Origin: Syntrophomonas sp.
Lineage (GTDB): Bacteria > Bacillota > Syntrophomonadia > Syntrophomonadales > Syntrophomonadaceae
DNA: 64,000 bases
Assembly: GCA_016841425.1 (NCBI GenBank)
Contig: JAENZE010000008.1
Location: forward strand, 62,001-126,000
Direction: 5' to 3'
Under the pieces are notes generated by a model. It was not told the origin of the DNA. It saw only the letters and a list, made by a program, of their open reading frames with translations, and did not search any database. Below are positions 8,500 through 18,838 of the stretch, in pieces (position 1 is the first letter of the stretch; the number at the start of each line of letters is the position of its first letter). Position numbers and translations under genes: made by a program.

Positions 8500-9842
8500 T
8501 CCTCATTGATAAAATCTATTAAATTATCTAATGTAGAAACTGGATAAACAATCAGCTCTGTGCTCTGCGGATAGTTTGCTCCAGCAGGAACAACTGCTCG
8601 TTTATACCCTAGTTTAACTGCTTCTTTTATTCGAGCCTCAATGTAAGAAACAGATCTGACCTGACCGGATAATCCCACCTCGCCAATAAATATGGTTTCT
8701 GACGGAAGCCTGTATTCCTTAAAACTAGAAATAATAGCCGCGGCAATCCCCAGATCAGCGGCCGGGTCTTTAATAAAAAGCCCACCGGTTACTCTAAGAT
8801 ATATATCATAAGCTGATAAGTTATATCCTCGCAGCTTCTCTAATACCGCAATAATTAAAGATAACCGGTTCTGATCAATGCCTGATGCCATCCGGCGCGG
8901 ATATCCTGGTCCAGAAGAAGATACCAGGGATTGTACTTCAATCAGCAATGGCCTGCTGCCTTCAAAGCTGGAGGTAACAGCCGTACCTATCGAATTCTCA
9001 CTGGAGCCCAATAATAGTTCAGAGGGATCCAGAACCTCAACCAGACCCTCGCTTCTCATCTCCAGCAATCCTATTTCATTGGTTGAGCCAAAGCGGTTTT
9101 TTATCCCTCTTAACAGGCGAAAGCAATAATTATTTTCTCCTTCAAAATAAATAACTACATCTACCATATGTTCCAGCACTCGAGGTCCCGCAATCGTACC
9201 CTCTTTAGTCACATGTCCAATCAGAAAGAAAGCTTTTTCCATTTTCTTTGCTATTTCAGTTATTCTGGCGGTACATTCCCTTAATTGTGCCACACTGCCA
9301 GGAATCGAAGATATACCGTGAGAATAGACTGTTTGTATAGAATCGATAATAATGAGTTCAGGATTTATTTCTTTTATATATTCCTCTAATAAATCTATCT
9401 CCTGTTCATTTAATAAATAAATATTTTCATTGTTTATGTTTAGCCGCAGGGAACGCAACCTGATCTGTTTTAAGGACTCTTCTCCAGATAAATAGATGAC
9501 CTTTGTTCCATCTACTCCAATATGGTTAGCAACCTGTAATAACAGAGTAGATTTACCTATACCAGGATCTCCCCCCAGTAGTACTATTGAACCTGGAACT
9601 ATTCCGCCGCCGAGTACCCGGTCCAATTCGACCATGCCACTGCTGGTCCTCTTAATATCATGACTGGAGATAGATGTTAGGGATATGGCCTCTATATGTT
9701 TTTTGTTATTTCCCCCGGTTTTTTTCTCAACTATTTCCTCTGTCAGAGTATTCCATGATCCGCATCCCGGGCACTTACCCAGCCATTTAATACTCTCATA
9801 AGCACATTCATTGCATATGAATTTACTAATAATTTTCCCCAT
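8496..9842 (-). CDS. radA: DNA repair protein RadA (Sms)
   Basis: RecA-like ATPase that promotes branch migration in recombination. It has an N-terminal four-Cys zinc finger (C10, C13, C24, C27), Walker A GGDPGIGKST, the RadA-specific KNRFG motif and a C-terminal Lon-protease-like domain (GGLFIKDPAADLGIAAAI). The length of 448 aa is typical. It lies downstream of clpC, but separated by a 333-bp stretch holding a long hairpin, so part of the clpC transcription may stop before it. Confidence 0.97.
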   Translation of the reverse strand: MGKIISKFICNECAYESIKWLGKCPGCGSWNTLTEEIVEKKTGGNNKKHIEAISLTSISSHDIKRTSSGMVELDRVLGGGIVPGSIVLLGGDPGIGKSTLLLQVANHIGVDGTKVIYLSGEESLKQIRLRSLRLNINNENIYLLNEQEIDLLEEYIKEINPELIIIDSIQTVYSHGISSIPGSVAQLRECTARITEIAKKMEKAFFLIGHVTKEGTIAGPRVLEHMVDVVIYFEGENNYCFRLLRGIKNRFGSTNEIGLLEMRSEGLVEVLDPSELLLGSSENSIGTAVTSSFEGSRPLLIEVQSLVSSSGPGYPRRMASGIDQNRLSLIIAVLEKLRGYNLSAYDIYLRVTGGLFIKDPAADLGIAAAIISSFKEYRLPSETIFIGEVGLSGQVRSVSYIEARIKEAVKLGYKRAVVPAGANYPQSTELIVYPVSTLDNLIDFINEE

Positions 9843-10175
9843 AATGCTCTCCTTAATAGAACATTATACCCTAAAGACCCATAACAAAATTGTAGAAATT
9901 ACGACTCAATGGGTAAATTCAAATTCCATTATTTTATATATTATCGATATAATTCTAAAATTTATTAAAAGGACACCAGTTGGTCCCTCAGCTTATCAAA
10001 CAAGCTGTCAGAGCGAGCAAAAAAGGTGAAGGTCAAGGAATTACCAAACACCGCGATTGAGGCGTACACGGAGTACGTTGATTGAGCGACTTTTGAGTAA
10101 TGACGCAGAAATTCACCTTTTTTTGACGGTCTGAAGGGACCACCAGTCGGTAGTCCCTTTAACATGACTAATTCT
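9843..10175. repeat. long imperfect hairpin element between clpC and radA (about 9970-10158)
   Basis: Outer arms around ACACCAGTTGGTCCCT (left) and AGGGACCACCAGTCGGTAG (right) and inner arms AAAAAAGGTGAA / TTCACCTTTTTT are inverted with respect to one another. The centre has GCGTAC / GTACGT. The whole about 190 bp can fold into one long, bulged hairpin. A 75-codon frame on the minus strand (9965-10192) overlaps the element and clpC's end and is judged non-coding. Role possibly transcription attenuation between clpC and radA; a mobile-repeat origin is equally possible. Confidence 0.55.
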
Positions 10176-12656
10176 CTATCCTTTAGTGACAATCATTTTT
10201 TCATCTACTGCATCCACCAATATTTTATCGCCAGGCAGCACATTCTTTTTTAAAACTTCTTCCGAAATGCTGTCTTCTACCAGTTTTTGCAGAGCTCTTT
10301 TGAGCGGGCGTGCGCCATAACTAGGATCATATCCTTCTTTCATAATCAGCTTTCTGGCTCCATCCCTGATCTCTAGTTTGTATCCATTGTCTATTACCCT
10401 CTGTTCCAAGTCTTTTAACAAAAGGTCTATTATTTTAATCAAATCTTCATCAGATAAATTTTGAAAGACTATCATCTCATCTACCCGATTAATAAATTCC
10501 GGCCGGAAGGTGTGTTTTAACTGCTCCATCACCCGATTCTTCATCTGGTTATAATTTTCTGCTTCATCTATGGCACGATTGAAACCTACTTGTTTATTTT
10601 GCTTGATAGATTCAGCTCCTACATTGGAGGTCATAATTACTACCGTGTTTCTAAAATCTACCGTTCTGCCCTGACCATCAGTCAACCTCCCATCTTCCAG
10701 CACCTGCAGTAAAATATTGAATACATCCGGATGGGCCTTCTCTATTTCATCCAGCAGAATTACCGAATAGGGCTTTCTTCTAACCCTCTCGGTCAGCTGC
10801 CCCCCTTCATCATAGCCCACATACCCCGGGGGAGAACCTATCATCCTGGAAACTGCGTGTTTTTCCATATATTCAGACATATCCAGCCGGATAATGGCAT
10901 CTTCACTGCCAAACATGGCTTCTGCCAGTGACCGGGCCAGCTCGGTTTTACCTACTCCCGTTGGTCCCAGGAAAACAAATGAACCTATTGGTCTTTTGGG
11001 ATTTTTCAAACCGGCGCGAGCTCTTCTCACCGCCCGGGCCACAGCTTTCACGGCTTCGTTTTGCCCAACCAGTCTTTTATGAAGCACTTCTTCCAAATTA
11101 ACCAGTCTTTCGCTTTCCTCAGCCGCCAGCTTACTTACCGGTATACCGGTCCAACTAGCTACTATCTCGGCTATTTCCTCTTCTCCTACCGAACCGAATT
11201 GCAGACTCCTCTGATTCAACCATTCTTTGCGTTCACTGTCTACTTCGTTCTTCAGTTTTTGCTCTTCATCCCTTAGTTTCGCTGCTGTTTCATATTCCTG
11301 GCCATTGATGGCTTCCTCTTTTTCTTTTATCAATTCCTGCAAACGCAGTTCCTTATGTTTTAACTCCTCCGGCAAAATATAGTTGGCCAGTCGGACCCGG
11401 GAAGATGCTTCATCAATAAGGTCAATAGCTTTATCAGGTAAAAAACGATCACTGATATAGCGAGCAGAAAGTCGTGCTGCCGCTTCTATTGCTTCATCGC
11501 TTATCTTTACCCCATGATGTGCCTCATAACGATCCCTAAGTCCCTTTAAAATTTCAATGCTCTCCTCGATAGTTGGTTCATCAACTGTAATGGGTTGAAA
11601 GCGTCTTTCCAGGGCTGCATCTTTCTCAATGTGTTTCCGGTACTCATCCAGGGTGGTAGCCCCTACACATTGAAACTCGCCTCTGGCCAGGGATGGTTTC
11701 AGAATATTTGCTGCATCAATGGCTCCCTCTGCTGCACCTGCTCCCACAATAGTATGCAATTCATCTATAAATATGATTACATCTCCGGCGTTCTTTATTT
11801 CATTAACTATTTTGGTAAGCCGATCTTCAAACTCACCCCGATACTTGGTTCCTGCAATCATAGAGGATAAATCCAGGGATACAACTCGTTTGCTGGCCAA
11901 TATCTCGGGAACCTGATTCTCATTAATTCTCTGGGCCAGACCTTCTACTATAGCCGTTTTACCTACCCCCGGGTCACCAATTAATACCGGGTTATTTTTG
12001 GTTCTGCGGGATAAAATCTGGATAACTCTTTCTATCTCGGCAATCCGTCCAATCACGGGATCTAATCTGCCTTCTCCAGCGTCCTTGGTTAAATCACGAC
12101 TGAAGGAGTCCAGGGTCGGCGTCTTGCTGCGCTGCTTTCTTTTGGCCTGGGCCGACAAATTCTGGTTATCCTGGTTATCCCCCAGATTGTTATTATCATA
12201 AGCAATAGGAGTATCTCCTCCTAGAAGAATAAGTACCTGTTCCCTAAGATCGTCTAATTTTACCCCCATCGATAACAATACCTGTCCAGCCACACCGTCT
12301 TCTTCATGTAATATAGCCAGGAGTAAATGTTCCGTACCTACATAATTAACCCCCTGCAGCCGAGCCTCTTCGAAAGACATATTAAAAACCTTTTTAGCCC
12401 CTGGAGTAATTGGCAAATCGCCTGCCCCTGGCTGATTGATATCGGTTTTTTCGCCTATCAGTTTGGTTACTTCGACTCGCACTTTTTCTAAATCAGTTCC
12501 CATACTCATCAGCGCTTTAGCTCCTACCCCTTCTCCTTCTCGTAATACCCCTAATAATATATGTTCGGTTCCAATAGCAGAGTGGTTTAGCTGTCGTGCT
12601 TCCTCCTGGGCATGGATAACCGCGTTTCTCGCTTTTTGAGTAAATCTTCTAAACAT
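10176..12656 (-). CDS. clpC: ATP-dependent Clp protease ATP-binding subunit ClpC
   Basis: Hsp100 unfoldase that feeds ClpP and recognises arginine-phosphorylated substrates. It has two N-terminal Clp repeats (1-145), a first AAA+ module with GDPGVGKTA, a UVR/middle coiled-coil insert (about 425-470, [20 protein letters not shown]) and a second AAA+ module with GPTGVGKTE and the [20 protein letters not shown] loop. The length of 826 aa is typical of ClpC rather than ClpB. It is fourth gene of the ctsR operon and thus under CtsR repression. Confidence 0.98.
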   Translation of the reverse strand: MFRRFTQKARNAVIHAQEEARQLNHSAIGTEHILLGVLREGEGVGAKALMSMGTDLEKVRVEVTKLIGEKTDINQPGAGDLPITPGAKKVFNMSFEEARLQGVNYVGTEHLLLAILHEEDGVAGQVLLSMGVKLDDLREQVLILLGGDTPIAYDNNNLGDNQDNQNLSAQAKRKQRSKTPTLDSFSRDLTKDAGEGRLDPVIGRIAEIERVIQILSRRTKNNPVLIGDPGVGKTAIVEGLAQRINENQVPEILASKRVVSLDLSSMIAGTKYRGEFEDRLTKIVNEIKNAGDVIIFIDELHTIVGAGAAEGAIDAANILKPSLARGEFQCVGATTLDEYRKHIEKDAALERRFQPITVDEPTIEESIEILKGLRDRYEAHHGVKISDEAIEAAARLSARYISDRFLPDKAIDLIDEASSRVRLANYILPEELKHKELRLQELIKEKEEAINGQEYETAAKLRDEEQKLKNEVDSERKEWLNQRSLQFGSVGEEEIAEIVASWTGIPVSKLAAEESERLVNLEEVLHKRLVGQNEAVKAVARAVRRARAGLKNPKRPIGSFVFLGPTGVGKTELARSLAEAMFGSEDAIIRLDMSEYMEKHAVSRMIGSPPGYVGYDEGGQLTERVRRKPYSVILLDEIEKAHPDVFNILLQVLEDGRLTDGQGRTVDFRNTVVIMTSNVGAESIKQNKQVGFNRAIDEAENYNQMKNRVMEQLKHTFRPEFINRVDEMIVFQNLSDEDLIKIIDLLLKDLEQRVIDNGYKLEIRDGARKLIMKEGYDPSYGARPLKRALQKLVEDSISEEVLKKNVLPGDKILVDAVDEKMIVTKG

Positions 12657-12687
12657 AATAATCCTCCTTTCGTGACCCGGTTGGTTT

Positions 12688-13761
12688 TTATTTGCTGCTT
12701 TTCAGCAAGATTTCTTTGATAACTTCGGCTCGTTTGACATCTCGGATAAATGCTTCCATTTCACCGCCTGATCTTCTTTGCAGATGAGCAGGTTTGATAG
12801 CAACTACCAATTGATTAATAACCAGGGAGCTGATTCCCTTAATAATACCAAGATCAACCCCCAGCCGAACATCTGACAAAAGCGCCAAAGCTTCATTAGA
12901 GCTCATTACCCTGGCATTAGTCAATATACCATAGGCACGTCCTACCCGGTCTTCCAACTGATACTTCATTTCTTCCTGCAGATTTCTGCGCAGCATCTTC
13001 TCCTGTTCTACAATTTGTCTGCTGATAATCCCCAGGTTGGTTATTATTTCATTTTCAGTTTGGCCCAGGGTAATCTGGTTTGATAGTTGTACATAGTTTC
13101 CTACAATTTCGGTACCTTCTCCATATAGACCTCGTACAGTCATACCCAGCTGATTTATATTTTGAAATATTCTGGTTCTCTGGCCGCTAATAGCAATGCC
13201 AGGCAAATGGAGCATAACTGATGCCCTCATACCGGTACCTACATTAGTTGGGCAAGAAGTAAGATAACCCCGGTGTTCATCAAATGCAAAATCAAGGCTT
13301 TTCTCTAATTCGTCATCTATCTCTTGAGCAAGTTCATAACATTTTTCCATCTGCAAACCAGGCAACAAACATTGTATGCGCAGATGATCTTCTTCATTTA
13401 TCATTATAGCTATAGACCCATCCTTACTAACCAGTAACCCTCGATAAGCTTCTTCTGATAACCCATGTTCCGGACTTATCAAATGTTTCTCCACCAATAT
13501 CTGTCGGTCCAGGGAAGATGTCTGATCAAAAGCTATTAAATCCATCGCGGAAAGCAGTTCACTTTCACTGTTTTTCCAGGCATCTTTAATCTCCTGCATC
13601 GATTTATTACCGCTTTCTGCATTCATAAAATAGGGAAAGGTAATAAATTGAAGGTTTCTAGCCAGACGAATGCGGCTGCTGATAACTATGTCTGACTCCG
13701 AACCCTCTCTAGAATCCATCCATGCTACAAAGTTGCTGTTTAGTAAATCGCTGTCACTCAC
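12688..13761 (-). CDS. mcsB: protein arginine kinase McsB
   Basis: Phosphorylates arginine residues of CtsR and misfolded proteins, marking them for ClpCP. The phosphagen-kinase fold is evident from [40 protein letters not shown] and [14 protein letters not shown]. The length of 357 aa matches the family (about 350-365). It overlaps mcsA by 4 bp, consistent with the McsA-McsB complex being made in step. Confidence 0.97.
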   Translation of the reverse strand: MSDSDLLNSNFVAWMDSREGSESDIVISSRIRLARNLQFITFPYFMNAESGNKSMQEIKDAWKNSESELLSAMDLIAFDQTSSLDRQILVEKHLISPEHGLSEEAYRGLLVSKDGSIAIMINEEDHLRIQCLLPGLQMEKCYELAQEIDDELEKSLDFAFDEHRGYLTSCPTNVGTGMRASVMLHLPGIAISGQRTRIFQNINQLGMTVRGLYGEGTEIVGNYVQLSNQITLGQTENEIITNLGIISRQIVEQEKMLRRNLQEEMKYQLEDRVGRAYGILTNARVMSSNEALALLSDVRLGVDLGIIKGISSLVINQLVVAIKPAHLQRRSGGEMEAFIRDVKRAEVIKEILLKSSK

Positions 13762-14282
13762 CTGCTGCCCTCCTCGTTTATAACTTTCTCTAATTCCTTG
13801 ATTTTATCTCTAATCTCAGCTGCTTGCTCATAGTTTTCTGCCTTTATCGCCTGCTGAAGCTCTAATTTCAATTCTCCCATTTCCTTTTGCAGGAAAACCC
13901 TTTCGCCACCCCGTAACGGTATTTTGCCTACATGATTGCTGTTACCGTGGATACGCCTCAGGGTTGGTTCTAACTCGGTATCGAAAGCTTTATAGCATTC
14001 TGAACAGCCCAGTTTACCTGTCTGTCGAATGTCTGCAAAGCTCATTCCACAATTGCTGCAATTGCTGGTACTAGCCAGTGAATGTACATCCTGCAGGTTA
14101 AAATCACTACCTAGAAAACTACCCAGAAAATTTGGTATAGAGAATTTCTTATTATTGTCGAATAATAAAAATCCCTTCTGGGCCGCGCATTCTGTACATA
14201 AGTGCATATCTATTTTTTTACCATTTGCCATTTGGGTTAAATGTACCGTAGCTGGTTTCTGCTTACAGTCATCACAAAACAT
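13758..14282 (-). CDS. mcsA: McsA, activator of McsB
   Basis: 174 aa with two treble-clef-like CxxC pairs at the N-terminus (CDDC, CTEC) and two in the middle (CSNC, CSEC) for zinc binding. It ends in a UVR domain (LELQQAIKAENYEQAAEIRD). McsA binds and activates the arginine kinase McsB. It sits between ctsR and mcsB in the classical order and overlaps mcsB by 4 bp. Confidence 0.95.
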   Translation of the reverse strand: MFCDDCKQKPATVHLTQMANGKKIDMHLCTECAAQKGFLLFDNNKKFSIPNFLGSFLGSDFNLQDVHSLASTSNCSNCGMSFADIRQTGKLGCSECYKAFDTELEPTLRRIHGNSNHVGKIPLRGGERVFLQKEMGELKLELQQAIKAENYEQAAEIRDKIKELEKVINEEGSR

Positions 14283-14304
14283 AATTTATCCTCCTCAGTT
14301 TTCG

Positions 14305-14739
14305 CTAATTCAAATTCAGGTACTCTGAAAGTGCTCGAGCTACCGAATTATACAGGTGTTTCCTCTCATTATCGGTAAGATCATTGCCTACAGATAATAC
14401 AATGTGTTTCAGCATGTTTCCCTCTTTACTATCCAACATCTTTTTTTCCATCAATTCATTAATTAAATCGAATAATCTGTCTCCATCCAGTATGGTGCAG
14501 ATATCGCTGCTGATGCTAAATCGGGTTATGCGCACAAAACCTTTGCCGCCCCTCCTGCTTTCAGTAAGATAACCATACTTCTCCTGAAATCTTGTAGCAA
14601 TAACGTAAGTTACCTGTGAAGGTACGCAAGAAAAAGTCTCGGCTAATTCAGCTCTTTGTATCTCTATCTGTTTCGCCTCACTTCTCTCAATCAGTACTTT
14701 TATGTACTGCTCTATCCTATCTGCCAGGCTTCTTTTCAT
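14305..14739 (-). CDS. ctsR: heat-shock repressor CtsR
   Basis: Winged-helix repressor of class III heat-shock genes, 144 aa. The N-terminal DNA-binding part reads LADRIEQYIKVLIERSE, VPSQVTYVIATRF and ESRRGGKGFVRI, where the RGGKGF wing is the family signature. It is first in the operon and is preceded by its own operator (14751-14768), so it is autoregulated. Confidence 0.97.
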   Translation of the reverse strand: MKRSLADRIEQYIKVLIERSEAKQIEIQRAELAETFSCVPSQVTYVIATRFQEKYGYLTESRRGGKGFVRITRFSISSDICTILDGDRLFDLINELMEKKMLDSKEGNMLKHIVLSVGNDLTDNERKHLYNSVARALSEYLNLN

Positions 14740-14750
14740 GTCGATCTCCT

Positions 14751-14768
14751 GTTTGACTTTATTTGACT
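14751..14768 (-). promoter_or_regulatory. CtsR operator with adjacent -10 box
   Basis: On the minus strand the sequence AGTCAAATAAAGTCAAAC is two direct GTCAAA heptads separated by three to four A/T bases, the established CtsR binding site. A TATAAT hexamer lies just upstream at 14779-14784, so the operator overlaps the expected transcription start. The site is 12 bp before the ctsR ATG. Confidence 0.9.
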
Positions 14769-14858
14769 ATCTGTATTCATTATAATATTTATACGCAAAA
14801 AAATAAACCCTTACTTAAAAGGATTAATATTTTTAGCCAGACTTATACACGATGTCGG

Positions 14859-14885
14859 GGGAAACGGGGACAGGTCCCGTTTCCC
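14859..14885 (-). terminator. hairpin after the FtsA-like gene
   Basis: GGGAAACGGG (14859-14868) and CCCGTTTCCC (14876-14885) form a perfect 10-bp stem with a 7-nt loop, directly after the stop codon. No T-run follows on the minus strand, so it may be a palindromic repeat with end-forming function. Confidence 0.55.
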
Positions 14886-14890
14886 TGCGT

Positions 14891-17026
14891 CTATTGCTCT
14901 GACCAGGTAATTTCAATATTGCTGTCTTCATAGATGGGGGTAGTAAAACCGGCGTTTTGACCATCCACCTTCATGATTAGTCGCCGTTGAACGGATGGTT
15001 TGATATCCACTACCCTGAAAACATCGCTCAATATGGCGCTGTTGTCTTTCTTGTCTATGGTTATCCTGGCTCCCTGCTTTATTTTGTTTTCCAGGGCAGC
15101 GGGCTGTTCATCCATTAATATCAATGCAGCTTCTTTTTGGATGGTTACTGTTTCACCGTTAACATTTACTCTTATGTCATATACCCCTGATTCAGTTACG
15201 AAATCTTTTAGTAACGGAGTTGTCGGTCTTAAAGCATATAGTATATCTGATCCAAATGGTACTATTTGACTCATCTCAGCTTCTTGTCCGTTGACTTTCG
15301 CAGCTATAGGCTTCCATTTTAATGTTCGCTTTTCACCATTTATATAACAATAATAAATGCTTTCTACCAGTAAATGTTCAGGTAATCCACACTGATGTAA
15401 AATGCTTTCTAAACTATTGGCTGGTCTAAATTGTACTTTAGCCCGATCCGGAATCTCATCCTCCCTTTTTGCCGGCAGGCTATTTACCAGAACCCGGGTT
15501 TGAACCTTAACCTGCTGACCATTAACACGGACCTGACCATGCAGATCCCCTACTAAATCAGCTACCAACAACCGAGCATCCTTTCCGCTCTGACCACGGT
15601 GGAATTCTATATGATCACCATCACTAATCAGACTATCCAGTGAGGCATCCTGCCCATTTACCTTGATTGTTGGTGGCTGTCCCATTTCGCCTTTGATGGT
15701 TTTTACTGCCCCATTTATTTCTACGGTTTTGCCCAGTCCTGGTTTACCATAGATATTACCTAAATTCATCCCTGAACTTAACAGGGCACTCGATACTGTA
15801 AAATCTCCTACGTTCCACAAAGCCAGCTCTCTTTCATTTACAGTCACCTTGACAAATGGTGCCGGTGGATTTGATATAGCGTGATAAGCGATTCCCAACG
15901 GGGTAACTCCCTGTGGTCCCAATAAATATGAATCCATTATTTCCATTTTTTCAAACTGGGCGGGAGTTCTCAATCCTACCCTTCTCAAAGATATAGCGAG
16001 ATACTCAGCTAATTCTTCGGTAATACCCGGGGTAAGGCTTCCCCCTCCCACACATACTACTGCATCGGGCTTTTTCATGTTAAGTTCCAGTATTTGTTTT
16101 ACAATACTGGCTGTGATGGTCTGCACTACAGGATGTATTTTTTCGATTACTTCATCAGCGGTCAGGGCAAGTTTGTTTCCGAGTATGTCAGCTGCCTCTA
16201 TTTCTTCCTGGCTGGCCAGCTGGCGTTTCATTGCCTCTGCAGTATAGAAATCGAGCAAATATTCTGATGCTATACATTCGGTAATCTCATCTCCAGCATA
16301 GGGAACCATAGCATAGGCTAAAACATTGCCATTTTTTACAATGGCCAGGTCAGAAGTACCGGCTCCTATGTCCACAAGGGCAAGATTTAACATACGCATT
16401 TCGGGAGGAATGGCTATCGATAAGGCGGCGATTGGTTCGAGGGTAAGACTATATACTTCCAGACCCGCTCTGCTCAGGGCAGAAAAAAGGCTATCAACTA
16501 CTACCCGGGGGAGAAAGGTAGCAATAATTTCTACACCGATTACTTCTCCCCGTTGACCTATCAGATTAATAATTTCCTGGCCTTCCAGAAAATATTTAAC
16601 AACGCTATAACCTACACAAAAATAATTATTTTTATCTTTTGATACAGCTTCGGTTCTGGCTAACTGAGCTTGGGCATATTGTACTGCCTCTATCTCCAGT
16701 GCAGAAACCTCAGCTCGAGTAACTTCATTTAATACGCTGCGACGTCTTTCAGCTTTCCCCCCGGCCGTCTGCAGGGAACGCCCTGCAGCAGCTACTGCTG
16801 CTTCTTTTAATTCCAGTTGTAGTCTCTTTTCCAATACTTGCTTGATCTTCTTTATAGTATCGGCAACCGCCTCCACGTCATGTATTTGTCCATCTACCAT
16901 GGCCCTGGTAGTATGCTCCATCATTTCACTGCCCAAAAGCTCATAACCGGAATCAGTCTTTTCCATGACTACCCCTACTATCTTACGTGTGCCAATATCG
17001 AGGGCAAATATTTTTTTTAGCTTCAC
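14891..17026 (-). CDS. FtsA-like actin-fold protein with repeated C-terminal VNGQ modules
   Basis: 711 aa. The first about 380 residues form an FtsA/PilM-like actin ATPase fold: IFALDIGTRKIVGVVMEK (phosphate 1), LALVDIGAGTSDLAIVKNG (phosphate 2) and AVVCVGGGSLTPGITEELA (adenosine). FtsA is normally 400-450 aa and ends in an amphipathic helix. Here about 300 extra residues carry at least five units built on V(N/D)G(Q/E) followed by an acidic-Gly turn (near residues 455, 499, 580, 622 and 688), suggesting tandem beta-grasp-type domains. It is a single gene between a hairpin and the wecG region. A role in division or envelope assembly is plausible but unproven. Confidence 0.8.
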   Translation of the reverse strand: MKLKKIFALDIGTRKIVGVVMEKTDSGYELLGSEMMEHTTRAMVDGQIHDVEAVADTIKKIKQVLEKRLQLELKEAAVAAAGRSLQTAGGKAERRRSVLNEVTRAEVSALEIEAVQYAQAQLARTEAVSKDKNNYFCVGYSVVKYFLEGQEIINLIGQRGEVIGVEIIATFLPRVVVDSLFSALSRAGLEVYSLTLEPIAALSIAIPPEMRMLNLALVDIGAGTSDLAIVKNGNVLAYAMVPYAGDEITECIASEYLLDFYTAEAMKRQLASQEEIEAADILGNKLALTADEVIEKIHPVVQTITASIVKQILELNMKKPDAVVCVGGGSLTPGITEELAEYLAISLRRVGLRTPAQFEKMEIMDSYLLGPQGVTPLGIAYHAISNPPAPFVKVTVNERELALWNVGDFTVSSALLSSGMNLGNIYGKPGLGKTVEINGAVKTIKGEMGQPPTIKVNGQDASLDSLISDGDHIEFHRGQSGKDARLLVADLVGDLHGQVRVNGQQVKVQTRVLVNSLPAKREDEIPDRAKVQFRPANSLESILHQCGLPEHLLVESIYYCYINGEKRTLKWKPIAAKVNGQEAEMSQIVPFGSDILYALRPTTPLLKDFVTESGVYDIRVNVNGETVTIQKEAALILMDEQPAALENKIKQGARITIDKKDNSAILSDVFRVVDIKPSVQRRLIMKVDGQNAGFTTPIYEDSNIEITWSEQ

Positions 17027-17141
17027 CCGCTTCCCCTCACTTTATAATATTTTTACCTTCAGCTTGGTCTGTTTATCCGCAAACAGAGACAGCCTGGGTC
17101 ATAATGCATACTTCAGCCTACACAGACCTTATCAGGGAGAA

Positions 17142-17885
17142 TTATTTAATAGATAGGTATTTGTTTTTTAATACCTGTAAAACAAACAGCGGCAGTATGG
17201 CTTGTCTTTTGATTCTCGATGGTTCTGCAAGTAGACGATACAGCCACTCGAGATTAAATTTGATAAAGAATTCTGGTGCTCTCTTCTTCTCTCCAGCTAT
17301 AACATCAAAACTTCCCCCAACACCAATACAGACTGATACATCCAGTTCGGCCTTATATTCATTTATCCACAATTCCTGCCGGGGAGCGCCCAGAGCCACT
17401 AATAAGATATCTGGCTGGGTCAGGTTAATCCTTTTTATAACCTCGGCCATATCCTCCTTTTTATGGTATCCGTGATCACTGCCTGCTATTTGCAAACCGG
17501 GGTACAGGCTGGATAAATTGACGGCTGCTTTATCTGCCATACCCGGGGCAGCACCCAGTAAGTAAATTTTCCATCCCTGGTTTACTGCTTTCTCGCTTAC
17601 TCGATAAGCCAGGTCTATTCCGGTTACCCGATCTTTTATGTCATAACCCATCAGTCGTCCGGCCCATACAATTCCGATCCCATCAGGAGTTACCAGACTG
17701 GCTGAGTTAATGATTTTTTGCAGCTGCTGGTCTTCCCTGGCAGCATATGCTATTTCGGCGTTTAACGTAATAACCTGTTCAGTTTTACCTGCCTCAATTA
17801 AAAAATCTATGTGTTCTAATGCTTCATGGATATCGACTATATCAATACTGCAGCCCAGTATATCAGCCTTTTTAGCATCAGGCAT
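17142..17885 (-). CDS. WecG/TagA/CpsF family glycosyltransferase
   Basis: Transfers an N-acetylmannosamine or similar sugar to a lipid-linked acceptor in wall or surface polymer synthesis. Family hallmarks are VITLNAEIAYAAREDQQL, ASLVTPDGIGIVWAGRLMG, KIYLLGAAPGMA and DILLVALGAPRQELWINE. ATG at 17885 (MPDAKKADILG) has GAGGA seven bases upstream and is preferred; a longer start at 17930 lacks a ribosome-binding site. It lies after the flagellar rod-like gene's terminator, so it is probably expressed separately. Confidence 0.9.
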   Translation of the reverse strand: MPDAKKADILGCSIDIVDIHEALEHIDFLIEAGKTEQVITLNAEIAYAAREDQQLQKIINSASLVTPDGIGIVWAGRLMGYDIKDRVTGIDLAYRVSEKAVNQGWKIYLLGAAPGMADKAAVNLSSLYPGLQIAGSDHGYHKKEDMAEVIKRINLTQPDILLVALGAPRQELWINEYKAELDVSVCIGVGGSFDVIAGEKKRAPEFFIKFNLEWLYRLLAEPSRIKRQAILPLFVLQVLKNKYLSIK

Positions 17886-17961
17886 ATAGAGATCCTCATT
17901 TCTACATATCATATCAGTATTATAACTCATTTTACTCAGGTATTTGAGCTTGTCTCGGCAT

Positions 17962-17985
17962 AAAAAAACCCGCCCTGAGGCGGGT
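17962..17985 (-). terminator. intrinsic terminator after the flagellar gene
   Basis: On the minus strand ACCCGCC-TCAG-GGCGGGT is followed by a run of seven T. It ends the spoIIID-mbl-flagellar gene transcript. Confidence 0.9.
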
Positions 17986-17995
17986 GTTGTTGCAG

Positions 17996-18775
17996 TTAAG
18001 ATGTACTTCCTACTTGATCTATAGCCACTCCAGCCGCTTCGTCTTCAGCCTGCACTACTTTTTGCAGCGATTCATATGCTCTTACCACACTCAATAGATC
18101 AACCATTTCTTTTATGGCATTAACATTGGACTCTTCCAGATAACCCTGAAGGATATCAGGATTACTTGATCGGGATGACCCTGCTGTACCATTTTCATTG
18201 CTATAAAGGCTATCCCCAATTCTTTCTAGTTTTCCGGGGTCGTTAAATTGCATCACTTTCAGGGTAACTGCTGTTGTTCCATCCGAAAAGCTTATGACCC
18301 CTCTGCGATCTACACTAAATTCTCCGCTTATTTTAATAGGTTTGCTATCTTCATCCAGAACCGGGTTACCCTGGCTATCAGTTAAACTACCCTCTGAATT
18401 TATCTTAAAAGCCCCATTACGGGTATAACGCTCTCCCTGCTCGGTTTCTACCACAAAATAACTGCCTGTCTGGACTAAAGAAAAATCAGTTGGTGTATCG
18501 GTTTTAGCCAGATTCCCTACCGACAAGTCAGTAACTATAGCCTCCAAACCTACTCCGGTTCCCAGGCGACCTATGGCCTTAATATTCTCCGTTAGATTGC
18601 TGGAGTCTGTTGTGGTTTCCAAACGACTGATCAGCATATCAGGAAATGTCCGGGAAATTGATATTTGCTTTTTAAAGCCGGTGGTAGCAGCATTAGCGAT
18701 GTTATTTGCAATCACATCCTGTCTAGACATCTGCATCATCATTCCGGACGCAGCTGTATACCATCCTTTTATCAA
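17996..18775 (-). CDS. flagellar hook-basal body protein, FlgF/FlgG (FlhO/FlhP) family
   Basis: A distal-rod type protein of the flagellar axis, 259 aa. The N-terminus MIKGWYTAASGMMMQMSRQD with VIANNIANAATTGFK is the rod/hook signature. The C-terminus has the matching YLEESNVNAIKEMVDLL and amphipathic SVVRAYESLQK segments. In Bacillus two such genes (flhO, flhP) follow mbl; only one is present here. The Bacillus order spoIIID-mbl-flhO is otherwise kept. Confidence 0.93.
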   Translation of the reverse strand: MIKGWYTAASGMMMQMSRQDVIANNIANAATTGFKKQISISRTFPDMLISRLETTTDSSNLTENIKAIGRLGTGVGLEAIVTDLSVGNLAKTDTPTDFSLVQTGSYFVVETEQGERYTRNGAFKINSEGSLTDSQGNPVLDEDSKPIKISGEFSVDRRGVISFSDGTTAVTLKVMQFNDPGKLERIGDSLYSNENGTAGSSRSSNPDILQGYLEESNVNAIKEMVDLLSVVRAYESLQKVVQAEDEAAGVAIDQVGSTS

Positions 18776-18838
18776 AAAGGTTCCCTCCTAATAATTGCTA
18801 TAAATTATGTATCGTCTTCCACCTGCAAATACTTGAAC

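Noticed and set aside
9965-10192. 75-codon minus-strand frame between clpC and radA
   Set aside because: Coincides with the long hairpin element and overlaps the clpC stop; composition is that of a repeat, not of a protein.
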